Source of the DNA: Rhodomicrobium vannielii ATCC 17100
GTDB lineage: Bacteria > Pseudomonadota > Alphaproteobacteria > Rhizobiales > Rhodomicrobiaceae
DNA length: 64,000 nucleotides
Reading direction: 5' to 3'
Assembly: GCF_000166055.1 (NCBI RefSeq)
Contig: NC_014664.1
Coordinates: forward strand, 1,203,927 to 1,267,926
Positions 37,193-48,900 of the stretch are shown here, one piece after another. A model generated the notes under the pieces. The model was not told where the DNA came from and did no database searches. It saw only the letters and a list, made by a program, of their open reading frames with translations. The position numbers and the translations under genes were made by a program. The stretch's first letter is position 1. Each line of letters opens with the position of its first letter.

Positions 37193-37885
37193 CTATCTGA
37201 TACCGGTGATCGACAGGATCGCGTTGACCACGCCGCTCGACGCCCACATCAGATATCGCGAGAAGAAATCGAGGTCGAGCCCGGCGCTCCGCCCTGCGAA
37301 AGGCAGGAGGAAGATCAGCGTCAGGATCAGGAGCAGCCCGTAAGGTTCCAGCCCCTCGAAGCGATAGGCGAGGCGGCGAGGCAGAAGCCCGGTCAGCACG
37401 CGGCCGCCATCGAGCGGCGGGATCGGCAGCATGTTGAACACGGCGAGGATCGCGTTGATCAGGATGCTGTTCACAAGGTTCTGTGCGACCCACGCATTCG
37501 CAGGCGATGGCAATTCCCGCGCGACGTAAAAAAGAAGCGCCGAAACCACCGCGAGAAAGATGTTCGCGCCGGGGCCCGCAAGAGCCACGATAATCATGTC
37601 CCGGCGCGGATTGTTCAGATTGCGGAAATTCACCGGCACCGGCTTCGCCCAGCCGAACAGGAACGGCGCGCGTGCCAGAAGCAGCATGGCAGGTATGAGC
37701 ACAGTTCCGACCGGATCGACGTGCTTGAACGGATTTAGCGTGACACGGCCGAGCATCCATGCGGTGTTGTCGCCAAGGCGGCGGGCCGCGAAGCCGTGCG
37801 CCGCCTCATGGAGCGTAATCGCGAGCAATAGCGGAACGACCCACGTCGAAACCGTATAAAGGATCGCGTTCAAATCTCCGCCCAT
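37193..37885 (-). CDS. Site-2 protease family membrane metalloprotease (M50)
   Basis: A 230-residue polytopic protein. Zinc and catalytic residues are in LAITLHEAAHGFAARRLGD (HExxH, about residue 26) and in NMLPIPPLDGGRVLTG (the N-x2-P-x4-LDG motif, about residue 160). No PDZ domain, so it belongs to the short group without one. Ends in its own terminator. Substrate unknown; intramembrane cleavage of a regulator is the usual role of the family. Confidence 0.9.
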   Translation of the reverse strand: MGGDLNAILYTVSTWVVPLLLAITLHEAAHGFAARRLGDNTAWMLGRVTLNPFKHVDPVGTVLIPAMLLLARAPFLFGWAKPVPVNFRNLNNPRRDMIIVALAGPGANIFLAVVSALLFYVARELPSPANAWVAQNLVNSILINAILAVFNMLPIPPLDGGRVLTGLLPRRLAYRFEGLEPYGLLLILTLIFLLPFAGRSAGLDLDFFSRYLMWASSGVVNAILSITGIR

Positions 37886-38136
37886 GGTTCGTCCCCGCTG
37901 CGCTGTCGCCTGCCGCCACTCTCAGGATAAAGTGTTTACGCGGGGTGTCCGGGACAAGCCGTCATTTTTATCGTTCGCGCGGGCGTCGCGTTCACAATCA
38001 GGAAAGCGTCTCGCGACGGCCCGACGCTCTTGTTTTATTATCCAGCGGCGGCTATCGAGCTAACGCTCTCGGCTTCACAGCCGTGTCAAAACGGCGCCGC
38101 ATTATCAGTCGATGCGGACCGGGGAAAAAAGGGACC

Positions 38137-40638
38137 ATGACCGAAACGAAGTCGCAAGCAGAATTGAGAGTGCACGCCGCTGAAGGCGACGAACGCGAAA
38201 ATGCGCAGGAACGGATCGTGGAGCTTCGTGAGCAGATTCTCGCGCATCTCATTTCGAAGACGGGGCGGGACCGCTCGTCCGCCAGCACGCGGGACTGGTT
38301 CCTGGCAACCGCGCTCACCGTGCGCGACCGCATCGTGGAGCGCTGGATCGACTCGAAGCAGGAGAGCTTCGATCAAGGCCAGCGTCGGGTCTATTATCTC
38401 TCGCTGGAGTTTCTCATCGGCCGCCTGCTGATGGACTCCCTCAACAATCTCGGCCTCACAGCCTCCGTACGCGAGGCGCTGTCCGGCCTCGACGTGGACC
38501 TCGAAGAACTGCGCGAGATCGAGCCGGACGCGGCACTCGGCAATGGTGGCCTCGGGCGCCTCGCAGCGTGCTTCATGGAAAGCATGGCGACGCTCTCGGT
38601 CGCGGCATACGGCTACGGCATCCGCTACGATCACGGCCTGTTCCGGCAGGCGATCAAGGATGGCTGGCAGCATGAATATCCCGAAGACTGGCTCGCCTTC
38701 GGCAATCCTTGGGAGTTCCCGCGGCCCGAAATCGAATATGAGATCGGCTTCGGCGGCTCCGTAGAGGCCAAGGCAGACGGCCGCGCCGCACAGATCTGGA
38801 AGCCGAATGAGATCGTCGAGGCGGTCGCCTATGACACGCCCGTGGCGGGCTGGCGCGGCGCTTCGGTGAACACGCTCCGCCTGTGGCGGTCGCGCGCGCC
38901 CGATCCGCTCCGTCTCGACGTGTTCAACGCCGGCGATTACGTGGCGGCGCAGGCCGACCAGGTGCGCGCGGAAAGCATCTCGAAAGTGCTCTACCCGAGC
39001 GACTCGACGCCAGCCGGGCTGGAACTTCGGCTTCGGCAGGAATATTTCTTCGCGGCGGCCTCGCTGAAAGACCTGATCCGCCGCCATCTCGCCCAGCATG
39101 GCGACATCACGACCCTTGCTGAAAAGAACGCCATCCAGCTCAACGACACGCATCCCGCGATCGCCATCGCAGAGATGATGCGCTTGCTCGTCGACGTGTA
39201 CGCGCTCGAATGGGACGAAGCGTGGCGCATCACGCAGCAGACATTCTCCTACACCAATCACACGCTTCTGCCGGAGGCGCTCGAAAGCTGGGCCGTTCCG
39301 CTGATGGAGCGGCTGCTCCCGCGTCACATGCAGATCATCTACCTGATCAACGCGCTGCATCTCGACCGCCTGCGCTCGGCGGGGCACCATGACTGGGGGC
39401 TTCTCTCCAGCGTGTCGCTGATCGACGAACACTCCGGCCGGCGCGTGCGTATGGGCACCCTCGCCTTCCTCGGCTCGCACAAGGTCAACGGCGTGTCGCA
39501 GCTTCACACGGACCTCATGAAGGAAACGGTGTTCCGCGACCTCCACAGCCTTTATCCCGACCGCATCGTGAACAAGACGAACGGCATCACCTTCCGCCGT
39601 TGGCTGTTCGAAGCTAACCCCGGCCTGACACGCCTCATTTCAGAAACGATAGGCCCCGCCTTCCTCGACGACCCGGAAGCGCTTCGAAAGCTTGAAGCCG
39701 TCGCCGCTGACAAGGAGTTCCAGGCGCGCGCCATGAGCGTGAAGCAGAAGAACAAGGAGGCGCTTGCGAAGATCATCACCGACCGCCTCCTCATCAAGGT
39801 GGACCCGGACGCGTTGTTCGACGTGCATGTGAAGCGCATCCACGAGTACAAGCGCCAGCTTCTGAATGTGCTGGAGACCATCGCCTGCTACAATGATATT
39901 CGCGCGCATCCCACCAAGGATTTCGTGCCGCGTGTGAAGATCTTCGCGGGCAAGGCGGCGGCGAGCTACCATCAGGCGAAGCTCATCATCAAGATGATCC
40001 ACGATGTCGGCCGCGTCATCAACAACGACCCGTCCGTTCGCGGGCTGCTCAAGGTGGTGTTCCTGCCGAATTTCTGCGTGAGCCTCGCCGAGCGGATCAT
40101 TCCGGCCTCCGACCTGTCGGAGCAAATCTCGACAGCCGGCATGGAGGCGTCGGGCACCGGCAACATGAAGTTCGCACTGAACGGCGCGCTTACCATCGGC
40201 ACGCTTGACGGCGCGAATGTCGAACTCCGCGAGCGCGTGGGCGATGAGAACATCTTCATCTTCGGCCTCACCGCCGAGGAGGTGCAGAACCACCGCGCTC
40301 AGGGAATCGACGCGCGAGCGACCATCGCCGGTTCGCCGGTGCTGAAGGATGTGCTCGACTCCCTGGCGTCGGGTGTGTTCTCTCACGACGACCGGGATCG
40401 CTACAAACAACTGGTGGATATCCTCACCTACCATGATCATTTCATGGTGACTGCGGATTTCGACGCCTATTGTGAGGCGCAGCGGCTGGCGGATATTCGC
40501 TGGCGAGACCGCAAATCGTGGTGGCGTTCGAGTATCCTGAACACCGCGCGCGTCGGGTGGTTTTCCTCCGACAGGACCATCGCGGAATATGCGGAAGACA
40601 TCTGGCGGGTTCCCGTCCGTACCGTCAGCAAAAGCTAG
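38137..40638 (+). CDS. glgP: Glycogen/alpha-glucan phosphorylase
   Basis: An 833-residue PLP enzyme releasing glucose-1-phosphate from glycogen. The PLP lysine is in EASGTGNMKFALNGALTIGT (about residue 673). ALGNGGLGRLAACFMESMAT and VKRIHEYKRQLLNVLE are further signatures. I chose ATG 38137 (MTETKSQ), with an AAGGG-type sequence just upstream; a longer frame adds about 60 residues unlike the family. First gene of the glycogen cluster, followed after 124 bp by glgB. Confidence 0.95.
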   Translation: MTETKSQAELRVHAAEGDERENAQERIVELREQILAHLISKTGRDRSSASTRDWFLATALTVRDRIVERWIDSKQESFDQGQRRVYYLSLEFLIGRLLMDSLNNLGLTASVREALSGLDVDLEELREIEPDAALGNGGLGRLAACFMESMATLSVAAYGYGIRYDHGLFRQAIKDGWQHEYPEDWLAFGNPWEFPRPEIEYEIGFGGSVEAKADGRAAQIWKPNEIVEAVAYDTPVAGWRGASVNTLRLWRSRAPDPLRLDVFNAGDYVAAQADQVRAESISKVLYPSDSTPAGLELRLRQEYFFAAASLKDLIRRHLAQHGDITTLAEKNAIQLNDTHPAIAIAEMMRLLVDVYALEWDEAWRITQQTFSYTNHTLLPEALESWAVPLMERLLPRHMQIIYLINALHLDRLRSAGHHDWGLLSSVSLIDEHSGRRVRMGTLAFLGSHKVNGVSQLHTDLMKETVFRDLHSLYPDRIVNKTNGITFRRWLFEANPGLTRLISETIGPAFLDDPEALRKLEAVAADKEFQARAMSVKQKNKEALAKIITDRLLIKVDPDALFDVHVKRIHEYKRQLLNVLETIACYNDIRAHPTKDFVPRVKIFAGKAAASYHQAKLIIKMIHDVGRVINNDPSVRGLLKVVFLPNFCVSLAERIIPASDLSEQISTAGMEASGTGNMKFALNGALTIGTLDGANVELRERVGDENIFIFGLTAEEVQNHRAQGIDARATIAGSPVLKDVLDSLASGVFSHDDRDRYKQLVDILTYHDHFMVTADFDAYCEAQRLADIRWRDRKSWWRSSILNTARVGWFSSDRTIAEYAEDIWRVPVRTVSKS

Positions 40639-40643
40639 AAGCG

Positions 40644-40685
40644 GATCCGATCAGGTTGACCGACCTGATCGGTGAATCCGTCTCT
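40644..40685. repeat. Intergenic palindromic repeat between glgP and glgB
   Basis: A 42-bp unit with perfect arms CCGATCAGGT / ACCTGATCGG and a six-base loop. Its tail GGTGAATCCGTCTCT and core match the unit at 26856-26898 with few changes. It may also serve as the glgP terminator or an RNA processing site. Confidence 0.7.
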
Positions 40686-40762
40686 TAACCTAAAAGAAGA
40701 GACCACTTTACCGGCCAGAATTGCGATGCAATCGGATCGGAACGGGCTCCAAGGGTGATATT

Positions 40763-42961
40763 GTGACCGAAGCCAGCTGGCGAGTGCGAGAAGAGGACGT
40801 TTCAAAGATCGCGTCCGCCACGCATGGCGATCCCTTCTCCGTGCTAGGCCTGCATCGCGCAGGCAACGGAATGGCGATTCGCGCTTTCGTGCCGGGCGTC
40901 GAGCGTCTCGGAGCCGTCCTCGAAAGCGGCGTGACAGTCCCGCTGGAGCGGCGCGGCTTCGGCGACTTCTTCGAGGCCTTCGTTCCGGGAGCGGCGGAGC
41001 GCTTTCGCTATCGGCTCCGCGCGGTGATCGCCGGACACGCGTTGGACTTTCAGGATCCTTACGAGTTCGGCCCTGTGCTTGGCCCGATGGACGATTACCT
41101 GCTCGTCGAAGGCACACACAAGCGGCTTTATGAGCGGCTTGGCTCGCATCCGATTCACCATGAGGGCGCTGACGGCGTGCTGTTCGCGGTCTGGGCGCCG
41201 CACGCACGCCGCGTCTCTGTCGTCGGCGACTTCAACCAGTGGGACGGTCGCCGCCACACGATGCGCAAGCGCGTCGACAGCGGCATCTGGGAGTTGTTCG
41301 CGCCCGGCATCGACGAGGGCACCGTCTACAAATACGAGATAATCGGGGTGAACGGCGATATTCAGCCGCTCAAGGCCGATCCGTTCGGCTTCTCCGGTGA
41401 GATGCGCCCCTCCACCGCCTCCGTCGTCGCGCGAACCGACGGCCATAAATGGGGCGACGAAGCGCATATGGCCTGGCGGCCGACGGTCGAAGCCCGCCGC
41501 GGGCCGATGTCGGTCCTTGAGGTGCACGCCAGTTCGTGGCGGCGCAAATGGGACGGCGGTTTCCTGTCCTACGACGAGCTTGCGGACCAGCTCATTCCCT
41601 ATGCCGTGGACATGGGCTTCACGCATATCGAGCTCATGCCGATTTCGGAGCACCCTCTCGACGCATCATGGGGCTACCAGCCCATCGGGCTTTTCGCTCC
41701 GACGCGGCGCTTCGGCGACCCGGCGGGCTTCCAGCGCTTCGTCGATGGCGCGCACCGGGTAGGTCTCGGCGTAATCCTCGACTGGGTGCCCGCGCATTTC
41801 CCGACCGACGAGCACGGGCTTGCAAAGTTCGACGGCACGGCGCTGTACGAGCATCCCGATCCGCGTCGGGGCTTCCATCCCGACTGGAACACGGCGATCT
41901 ACGATTTCGGCCGCGCCGAAGTCGCCAGCATGCTCGTCTCCAACGCGATCTACTGGCTCGACCGCTACCACATCGACGGCCTGCGGGTGGATGCGGTCGC
42001 GTCCATGCTCTATCTCGACTATTCGCGGAAAGCGGGCGAATGGCTGCCGAACCCGGATGGCAGCAACCAGAACCACGACGCCGTGCGGTTCCTCCAAGAC
42101 GCGAATGCAAGCGTCTACGGCACCTATCCCGGCATCGCGACTATCGCCGAGGAATCGACCTCTTGGCCCGGCGTGTCGCAGCCGACAAGCGCGGGCGGCC
42201 TCGGCTTCGGCTTCAAGTGGAACATGGGCTGGATGAACGACACGCTGTCGTACATCGCGCTCGATCCGGTCTACCGAAAATATCACCATCACAAGCTCAC
42301 CTTCGGGCTGCTCTACGCCTTCTCCGAAAACTTCATCCTGCCGATCAGCCACGACGAGGTGGTTCACGGCAAGGGCTCGGTGCTCGGCAAGATGCCCGGC
42401 GACGATTGGCAAAAATTTGCCAATGTTCGCGGCTATTACGGGTTTATGTGGGGCTATCCGGGGAAAAAACTTCTCTTCATGGGGCAGGAATTTGCGCAGC
42501 GGGCCGAGTGGAATTTCGACGCGGGGCTGGACTGGTGGTCGCTCGACCATGCGTCGCATCGCGGGGTGCAATCGCTGGTCCGCGATCTGAACCGCCTCCA
42601 TCGCGAGAAGCCCGCGCTCCATGCGCGCGACTGCGAGCCGGAGGGCTTCCAGTGGATCGTGGTCGACGACGAGGCGCAATCCGTTTTCGCATGGGTGCGC
42701 TATGGCGGACCGGGCGCGAAGCCGGTGCTGGTCGCGTCCAACTTCACGCCGGAACCGCGCTATAATTATCGCATCGGGCTGCCCTTCGCCGGGCGCTGGC
42801 GCGAAATTCTCAACACGGATGCGCCGGAGTATGGCGGTGCGGGTATCGGCAATTTCGGCGAAGTCCACGCTTCGATGCAGGAGAGCCACGGTTTGCCCGC
42901 ATCGGCGGAAATCACTCTGCCACCCCTCGCAACTGTTTATTTCGAACATGACTCGGTTTAG
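40763..42961 (+). CDS. glgB: 1,4-alpha-glucan branching enzyme
   Basis: A 732-residue GH13 enzyme adding alpha-1,6 branches to glycogen. CBM48 N-terminal domains ([20 protein letters not shown]) precede the catalytic barrel. Active residues are D in [18 protein letters not shown] in [14 protein letters not shown] and the [10 protein letters not shown] motif. GTG 40763 is chosen, with AAGGG eight bases upstream; this gives the normal length. Confident. Confidence 0.96.
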   Translation: MTEASWRVREEDVSKIASATHGDPFSVLGLHRAGNGMAIRAFVPGVERLGAVLESGVTVPLERRGFGDFFEAFVPGAAERFRYRLRAVIAGHALDFQDPYEFGPVLGPMDDYLLVEGTHKRLYERLGSHPIHHEGADGVLFAVWAPHARRVSVVGDFNQWDGRRHTMRKRVDSGIWELFAPGIDEGTVYKYEIIGVNGDIQPLKADPFGFSGEMRPSTASVVARTDGHKWGDEAHMAWRPTVEARRGPMSVLEVHASSWRRKWDGGFLSYDELADQLIPYAVDMGFTHIELMPISEHPLDASWGYQPIGLFAPTRRFGDPAGFQRFVDGAHRVGLGVILDWVPAHFPTDEHGLAKFDGTALYEHPDPRRGFHPDWNTAIYDFGRAEVASMLVSNAIYWLDRYHIDGLRVDAVASMLYLDYSRKAGEWLPNPDGSNQNHDAVRFLQDANASVYGTYPGIATIAEESTSWPGVSQPTSAGGLGFGFKWNMGWMNDTLSYIALDPVYRKYHHHKLTFGLLYAFSENFILPISHDEVVHGKGSVLGKMPGDDWQKFANVRGYYGFMWGYPGKKLLFMGQEFAQRAEWNFDAGLDWWSLDHASHRGVQSLVRDLNRLHREKPALHARDCEPEGFQWIVVDDEAQSVFAWVRYGGPGAKPVLVASNFTPEPRYNYRIGLPFAGRWREILNTDAPEYGGAGIGNFGEVHASMQESHGLPASAEITLPPLATVYFEHDSV

Positions 42962-43167
42962 ACCCGGATTGTGTGCATCGTTCAAAAAACTGTGATGGTT
43001 CTCCTTCACTTTCGAAGGGATCGGTAAGCGCCACAGCGCACTGTTTCGGGAATGGTTCCGAAACTTCCCCGGCGTTCGCGCGAGGCGCCAGCCGAATTAA
43101 CACGAGTGCAGTTCTGTTTTCGTGCCGCCTTCGGTATGGCAGGCAGAAGCTCGACTCGGAGGACACA

Positions 43168-44430
43168 ATGAGACCGGTTGGAAGCTCCCCTCTTGCACGT
43201 CACGCGATGGCCTATGTCCTCGCGGGTGGACGTGGCAGCCGCCTGTTGGAATTGACCGACCGGCGCGCGAAACCCGCCGTCTATTTCGGCGGCAAGTCGC
43301 GAATTGTGGATTTTGCGCTGTCCAATGCCTACAATTCCGGCATCCGTCACATGGCGGTGGCGACACAGTACAAGGCGCACAGCCTGATCCGCCATCTGCA
43401 ACGCGGCTGGAATTTCCTGCGCCCGATTCGGAACGAAAGCTTCGACATCCTGCCAGCAAGCCAGCGCGTCTCCGAGTCGCTCTGGTATCTCGGCACCGCC
43501 GACGCCGTTTATCAGAACATCGATATCATCGAAGACTACGGCACCAAATATATCGTCGTCCTCGCTGGCGACCACGTCTACAAGATGGACTATGAGTTCA
43601 TGCTCCAGCAGCATGTCGATCAGAACGCGGACGTGACCGTGGGCTGCATCGAGGTGCCTGTCGCCGAGGCAAGCAGCTTCGGCGTGATGCATGTCGACGA
43701 GACGGACCAAATCATTTCATTCGTCGAAAAGCCTGCCGATCCGCCGACGATGCCCGGCAACACGGATGTTTCGCTCGCCAGCATGGGCATCTATGTTTTC
43801 GAACAGAAATTCCTCTTCGACCTGCTGCGTCGCGACGCCGCCGATCCGAATTCGAGCCACGATTTCGGCAAGGATCTCATTCCATACATCGTGAAGAACG
43901 GCAAAGCTGTTGCGCACAGCTTCAACCGCTCCTGCGTGCGGTCGGAAACCGAGCCCGGCGCCTACTGGCGCGACGTCGGCACCGTTGACGCCTACTGGCA
44001 GGCCAATATCGACCTGACGCATGTCGTTCCCGACCTCGACATCTACGATCAGAACTGGCCGATCTGGACCTATAACGAAGTCACGCCGCCCGCCAAATTC
44101 GTGCATGACGAGGACGGGCGTCGCGGCTCCGCGATCTCCTCGCTCGTCTCCGGCGGCTGTATCGTGTCCGGCGCGACAATCCGCAACACGCTCCTTTCAA
44201 CCGGCTCGCGCATCAACTCATTCTCCAAGGTCGAAAACGCGGTCATCCTGCCCTATGTGCACGTCGCGCGCTCCTGTCACCTTCGCAATGTTGTCATCGA
44301 CGCAAATGTAAGAATACCCGAGGGGCTTGTCGTCGGCGAAGATCCGGAAGAAGACGCGCTGCGCTTCCGCCGGACTGAACGCGGCATCTGCCTCATCACC
44401 CAGCCCATGATCGACAGGTTGGAAGCGTGA
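43168..44430 (+). CDS. glgC: Glucose-1-phosphate adenylyltransferase
   Basis: A 420-residue ADP-glucose pyrophosphorylase, the regulated first step of glycogen synthesis. [20 protein letters not shown] is the nucleotide loop with the allosteric arginine region, and [19 protein letters not shown] follows. [17 protein letters not shown] carries the metal aspartate. The C-terminal left-handed helix domain is intact. ATG 43168 has GGAGG five bases upstream; a longer frame starts inside the glgB-glgC gap. It overlaps glgA (GTGA). Confidence 0.96.
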   Translation: MRPVGSSPLARHAMAYVLAGGRGSRLLELTDRRAKPAVYFGGKSRIVDFALSNAYNSGIRHMAVATQYKAHSLIRHLQRGWNFLRPIRNESFDILPASQRVSESLWYLGTADAVYQNIDIIEDYGTKYIVVLAGDHVYKMDYEFMLQQHVDQNADVTVGCIEVPVAEASSFGVMHVDETDQIISFVEKPADPPTMPGNTDVSLASMGIYVFEQKFLFDLLRRDAADPNSSHDFGKDLIPYIVKNGKAVAHSFNRSCVRSETEPGAYWRDVGTVDAYWQANIDLTHVVPDLDIYDQNWPIWTYNEVTPPAKFVHDEDGRRGSAISSLVSGGCIVSGATIRNTLLSTGSRINSFSKVENAVILPYVHVARSCHLRNVVIDANVRIPEGLVVGEDPEEDALRFRRTERGICLITQPMIDRLEA

Positions 44431-45902
44431 GCCGTCTCAAGGTCTTATCCGCCGCTTCGGAGCTTTATCCGCTCGTGAAAACGGGCGGCCTCGCCGATGT
44501 CACCGGCGCGCTGCCCGGCGCGCTCTCCGGCCTCGAAATCGATGTGCGCTCGCTCATTCCCGGCTATCCGTCCGTGATCAGCGCGCTCGAAGGCGGCGAA
44601 ACAGCCCTTTCGATCCCCGACCTGTTCGGCGGCCCGGCGCGCGTGCTCGCGGCGACCGCCGGCGCGCTCGACCTTTTCGTGCTCGACGCGCCGCATCTCT
44701 ACGACCGCCCCGGCAATCCCTACACGCAGCCCGACGGCACGGACTGGCCCGACAACGCGTTCCGCTTTGCCGCACTCGCGAAGACGGCCGCGCTGATCGC
44801 CGAGGGCGCGATCCCCGCCTTCCAGCCCGACATCCTGCATGTGCACGATTGGCAGGCGGCTCTTGCACCCGCCTATCTGCGGTATGGTGGCAAGGGCGGC
44901 GCGGCCACGGTCGTCACCGTCCACAATCTGGCCTTTCAGGGCCAGTTTCCGGCCGAATTGCTCGGGCCGCTCGGCTTCCCGCCCGAGGCCTTTTCCATCG
45001 GCGGCGTCGAACATTACGGCATGATCGGCTTCCTCAAGGCCGCCTTGCGCCTCTCGGACCGTATTACCACCGTCTCGCCTTCCTACGCGCAGGAGATCCA
45101 GCGGACAGAGACAGGGATGGGCTTCGATGGCCTGTTGCGCGAACGCGCTGCCCGGCTCTCCGGCATCCTGAACGGCATCGACACCGGCGTGTGGAACCCG
45201 GAGACGGACCCGCGCATCGCCGCCCACTACAGCGCCAAAACCTTCGACGCGCGGGCGAAGAATAAAACGACGCTTCAAGGCATCTTCGGCCTTGACGCCG
45301 AACCGGGCGCGCTGGTGGTTGGCGTGGTCAGTCGCCTGTCCTGGCAGAAGGGGCTCGACATCCTCGCCGAGGCGCTGCCGGTGCTTCTCGGCGAAGGCAT
45401 GCAGCTTGCGCTTCTCGGCGCGGGCGACGCGGACCTTGAAGCACGGTTTCGTGCGGCGGCGGTCGCACACCCCGGTCGCGTCGGCGTGCGGATCGGCTAT
45501 GACGAAGCGGTCGCGCACCGCATTCAGGCAGGATCGGACGCGCTGGCCGTGCCGTCGCGCTTCGAGCCATGCGGCCTGACGCAGCTCTGCGCGCTGCGCT
45601 ATGGCGCGGTTCCGCTCGTGGCGCGTGTCGGCGGCCTCGCAGACACCATCATCGACGCCAACGAAATGGCGCTCGCGGCGGGTGTGGCGACGGGCGTCAT
45701 GTTCCAGCCCGGCACGCGCGAAAGCCTCGAACTCGCGCTTTGCAAGGCGGCAAGCCTGTTCCGCGACCGCGACACGTGGCGGCGGCTTCAACTCAACGGG
45801 CTGGCGACGGACGTGTCGTGGCGCGCGCCCGCAAAACGCTACGCTCTGCTCTATCGCGAGCTTGTCGCGGAGCGCTCGACGGCTTCGGGCGCGACGGCGT
45901 GA
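44427..45902 (+). CDS. glgA: Glycogen synthase (ADP-glucose)
   Basis: A 491-residue GT5 enzyme extending alpha-1,4-glucan from ADP-glucose. The ADP-glucose lysine is in [20 protein letters not shown] (about residue 12-30). [18 protein letters not shown] and [17 protein letters not shown] (acceptor and nucleotide E) are conserved. GTG 44427 overlaps the glgC stop, and its own stop overlaps the next gene by 4 bp, so three enzymes are translationally coupled. Confident. Confidence 0.96.
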   Translation: MSRLKVLSAASELYPLVKTGGLADVTGALPGALSGLEIDVRSLIPGYPSVISALEGGETALSIPDLFGGPARVLAATAGALDLFVLDAPHLYDRPGNPYTQPDGTDWPDNAFRFAALAKTAALIAEGAIPAFQPDILHVHDWQAALAPAYLRYGGKGGAATVVTVHNLAFQGQFPAELLGPLGFPPEAFSIGGVEHYGMIGFLKAALRLSDRITTVSPSYAQEIQRTETGMGFDGLLRERAARLSGILNGIDTGVWNPETDPRIAAHYSAKTFDARAKNKTTLQGIFGLDAEPGALVVGVVSRLSWQKGLDILAEALPVLLGEGMQLALLGAGDADLEARFRAAAVAHPGRVGVRIGYDEAVAHRIQAGSDALAVPSRFEPCGLTQLCALRYGAVPLVARVGGLADTIIDANEMALAAGVATGVMFQPGTRESLELALCKAASLFRDRDTWRRLQLNGLATDVSWRAPAKRYALLYRELVAERSTASGATA

Positions 45903-48900
45903 CGGCCATCCGCGTCGGCGATGGCTCGCCCGAGCCGCTTGGCCTGACGCTCGATGGACGTGGCGCGAACTTTGCCGTGTTCTCCGCGCATGCGACCGCA
46001 ATCGAATTTTGCCTGTTCGATGCGGCGGGCGAGCGCGAGATCGAGCGCATCCGCCTGCCTTCTCGCACGGGCGATGTGTGGCACGGCCGCGTCGAGGGGA
46101 TCGGCGCGGGGACGCGTTACGGGCTTCGCGCACACGGGCCATATGATCCCGCGAACGGCCATCGCTTCAACCCGGCAAAGCTTCTCGTCGATCCGTATGC
46201 GCTGACGCTCGACCGCCCGTTCAAGCTTCATGCGTCGATGTTCGGCTATCGGCCCGGCACCGACGACCTCACGCGCGACGATACCGACAGCGTCGCCGCG
46301 ATGCCGAAGGCTATCGCGCTCGACCTTTCGCATCAGCCGCGCGATGCGCGCGCCTTCGCCGCGACCGGCGCGCCCGCCATCCTCTACGAACTGCACGTCA
46401 AGGGCTACACGAAGCGGAACCCGCACGTGCCGGAACCCGTGCGCGGCACCTTTGCCGGGCTGGCCGACCCCGCCGCCATCGAGCACCTTGTGAAGCTCGG
46501 CGTGACGGCGGTCGAGCTTCTGCCCTGCGCGGCGTGGATCGACGAGCGACACCTCGCGGCGGTAGGCCTCACGAATTATTGGGGCTACAACCCCGTCGCC
46601 TTCATGGCCCCAGACCCGCGCCTTGCGCCCGACGGCTGGGCCGAGGTGCGCGCGGCGACGGATGCGCTGCACGCAGCGGGCATCGAGATCATCGTGGATG
46701 TGGTCTTCAACCACACGGGCGAAGGCGACGAACTCGGTCCAACGGTGAGCTTTCGCGGCCTCGACAACGCAAGCTACTATCGGCTTCGCGCCGACGATTC
46801 GCGCTTCTATGTGAACGACGCGGGCTGCGGCAACATTCTCGCGGCCGACCGCCCCGCCGTGCTGCGCCTCATCATGGATAGTCTTCGCGCCTGGGCGACG
46901 CTCGGCGGCGTGGACGGCTTCCGCTTCGACCTTGCGACCACGCTCGCGCGCCGCGAGACGGGCTTCGACCCCGAAGCGCCGCTGCTTGCGGCCATTGCGC
47001 AAGATCCGGTCCTGCACCGCCTTCGCCTCATCGCGGAGCCGTGGGACATCGGTCCCGGCGGCTATCAGGTCGGCGCGTTCCCGGCAAATTGGAGCGAGTG
47101 GAACGACAAGTTTCGCGATAGCGTGCGCCGCTTCTGGCGCGGCGACAGCGGGCTTGCGTCGGAAATGGCTACGCGGTTTTCCGGCTCGCAGGACGTCTTC
47201 GGCAAGCGCGGCCCGTCCGCGAGCGTGAACTTTGTCATAGCCCACGATGGCTTCACGCTGGCCGACCTCGTCAGCCACGAGCGAAAGCACAACGCGGCCA
47301 ACGGCGAGCAGAACCGCGACGGCACGAACGACAATCTGTCGTGGAATAACGGCGTTGAGGGCGCGACCGACGATGCCGCCATCCTCGCGGCGCGGCGGCG
47401 CGATGAGCGCGCGCTTCTCGCGACGCTCCTTTTCGCACGCGGCATGCCGATGCTCGTCATGGGCGCGGAAACCGGCCAAACGCAGCACGGCAACAACAAC
47501 GCCTACGCGCAGGACAATGAAACCGCGTGGCTCGACTGGGCCAAGGCCGACGCGGCGCTGACAGCGTTCACGGCCCGTGCGATTGCGCTGCGGGCGGCGC
47601 ACCCGGCGCTGTGGCGCGACCGTTTCCTGTCAGGCGAACCGCAAGATGCGAGCAGCGTCCCCGATGTGCAATGGCTGTCGCCGTCCGGCGCGCCGATGCG
47701 GGCTGAAGACTGGACGCGCGGCGACCTTCACACGGTGATCGCTGCACTCTACGCGCCGCAGACCGACGGCATCGCGGCGGATCGCGTGCTGGTTGCGCTT
47801 CATGCCGGGCGGGACGCGGTGCGGGTTGGGTTGCCGGAACCGCGCGAGGGCTTTGCATGGCGCACCGTGCTCGATAGTTCGGACGAAACCGGCGAGCCGC
47901 GAAGCGCATCGGCGGATGGGGTCGCCGAAATCGCGCCGCGCTCGGTTGTGATCCTGACAGAGGAACGAGAAACGGACGAGCGGACGAAGCGCCGCAACGC
48001 CGAGCCAGGGCTTCTCGACCACCTCGCGCGGGCGGCGGGCATCGCGCCGGACTGGTATGACATCACCGGCGAACGCCATGTCGTGCCGGACGACACGAAG
48101 CGCGCGTTGCTCTCCGACATGGGCTTTCCCGCCGAAACGGGCGGCGAGGCGCGGGCGAGCCTCGGCCGCCTCTCGGATGAGCGCTTCCGCCGCAAGCTGC
48201 CATTTTCGCTTGTCGCGCGCGAAGACGAGGCGGCGACGCTTCGCATCGCAACCGATGACCGCCGCGCACCGCGCTGGCTGATCGTCGGGCGCGAGGACGG
48301 CGGCGAGGATGCCGTCGCGCTTGAAGTGGCCGCGTCCGAAACGATCAACGCGCCGGACGGCCGCCGCATCGACACGATCCGCGCGCCCCTGCCCTCGCTC
48401 GCGCCCGGCCGCTACACGCTCCGCCTTGAAACCCACCCCGACGCCGCGTGCCGCCTGACGGTTGCGCCGCGCCGCTGCTATCTGCCCGAGCGGCTCCGCG
48501 ATGGCGGAAAGGCAACCGGCCTCGCCGCGCAGCTCTATTCGCTCCGACGAGATGGCGATCAGGGCATCGGCGATTTCACGACGCTTGGCCGGATCGCTGA
48601 AGACACCGCGCACGCTGGCTATGCCACGCTCGGCCTGAACCCGCTGCACGCGCTGTTTCCGGGCGATCGCGAGCGCGCCAGCCCTTATTACCCGTCTGAC
48701 CGGCGCTTCCTCGATCCGCTTTATATCGATGTCGCATCGCTCGAAGGCGCCCGCGCGCGCGATGCATTCGCACAGCATGCCGCCGCCTTCGCCAAGCTTT
48801 CGGGCACGCCGACCGTCGATTACGCGGGCGTCTGGAATGCCAAGCGCGCCGTTCTTGAGGCGGCGTTCGCGGATTTCGAGGCGGCGGGCGACAAGACGAG

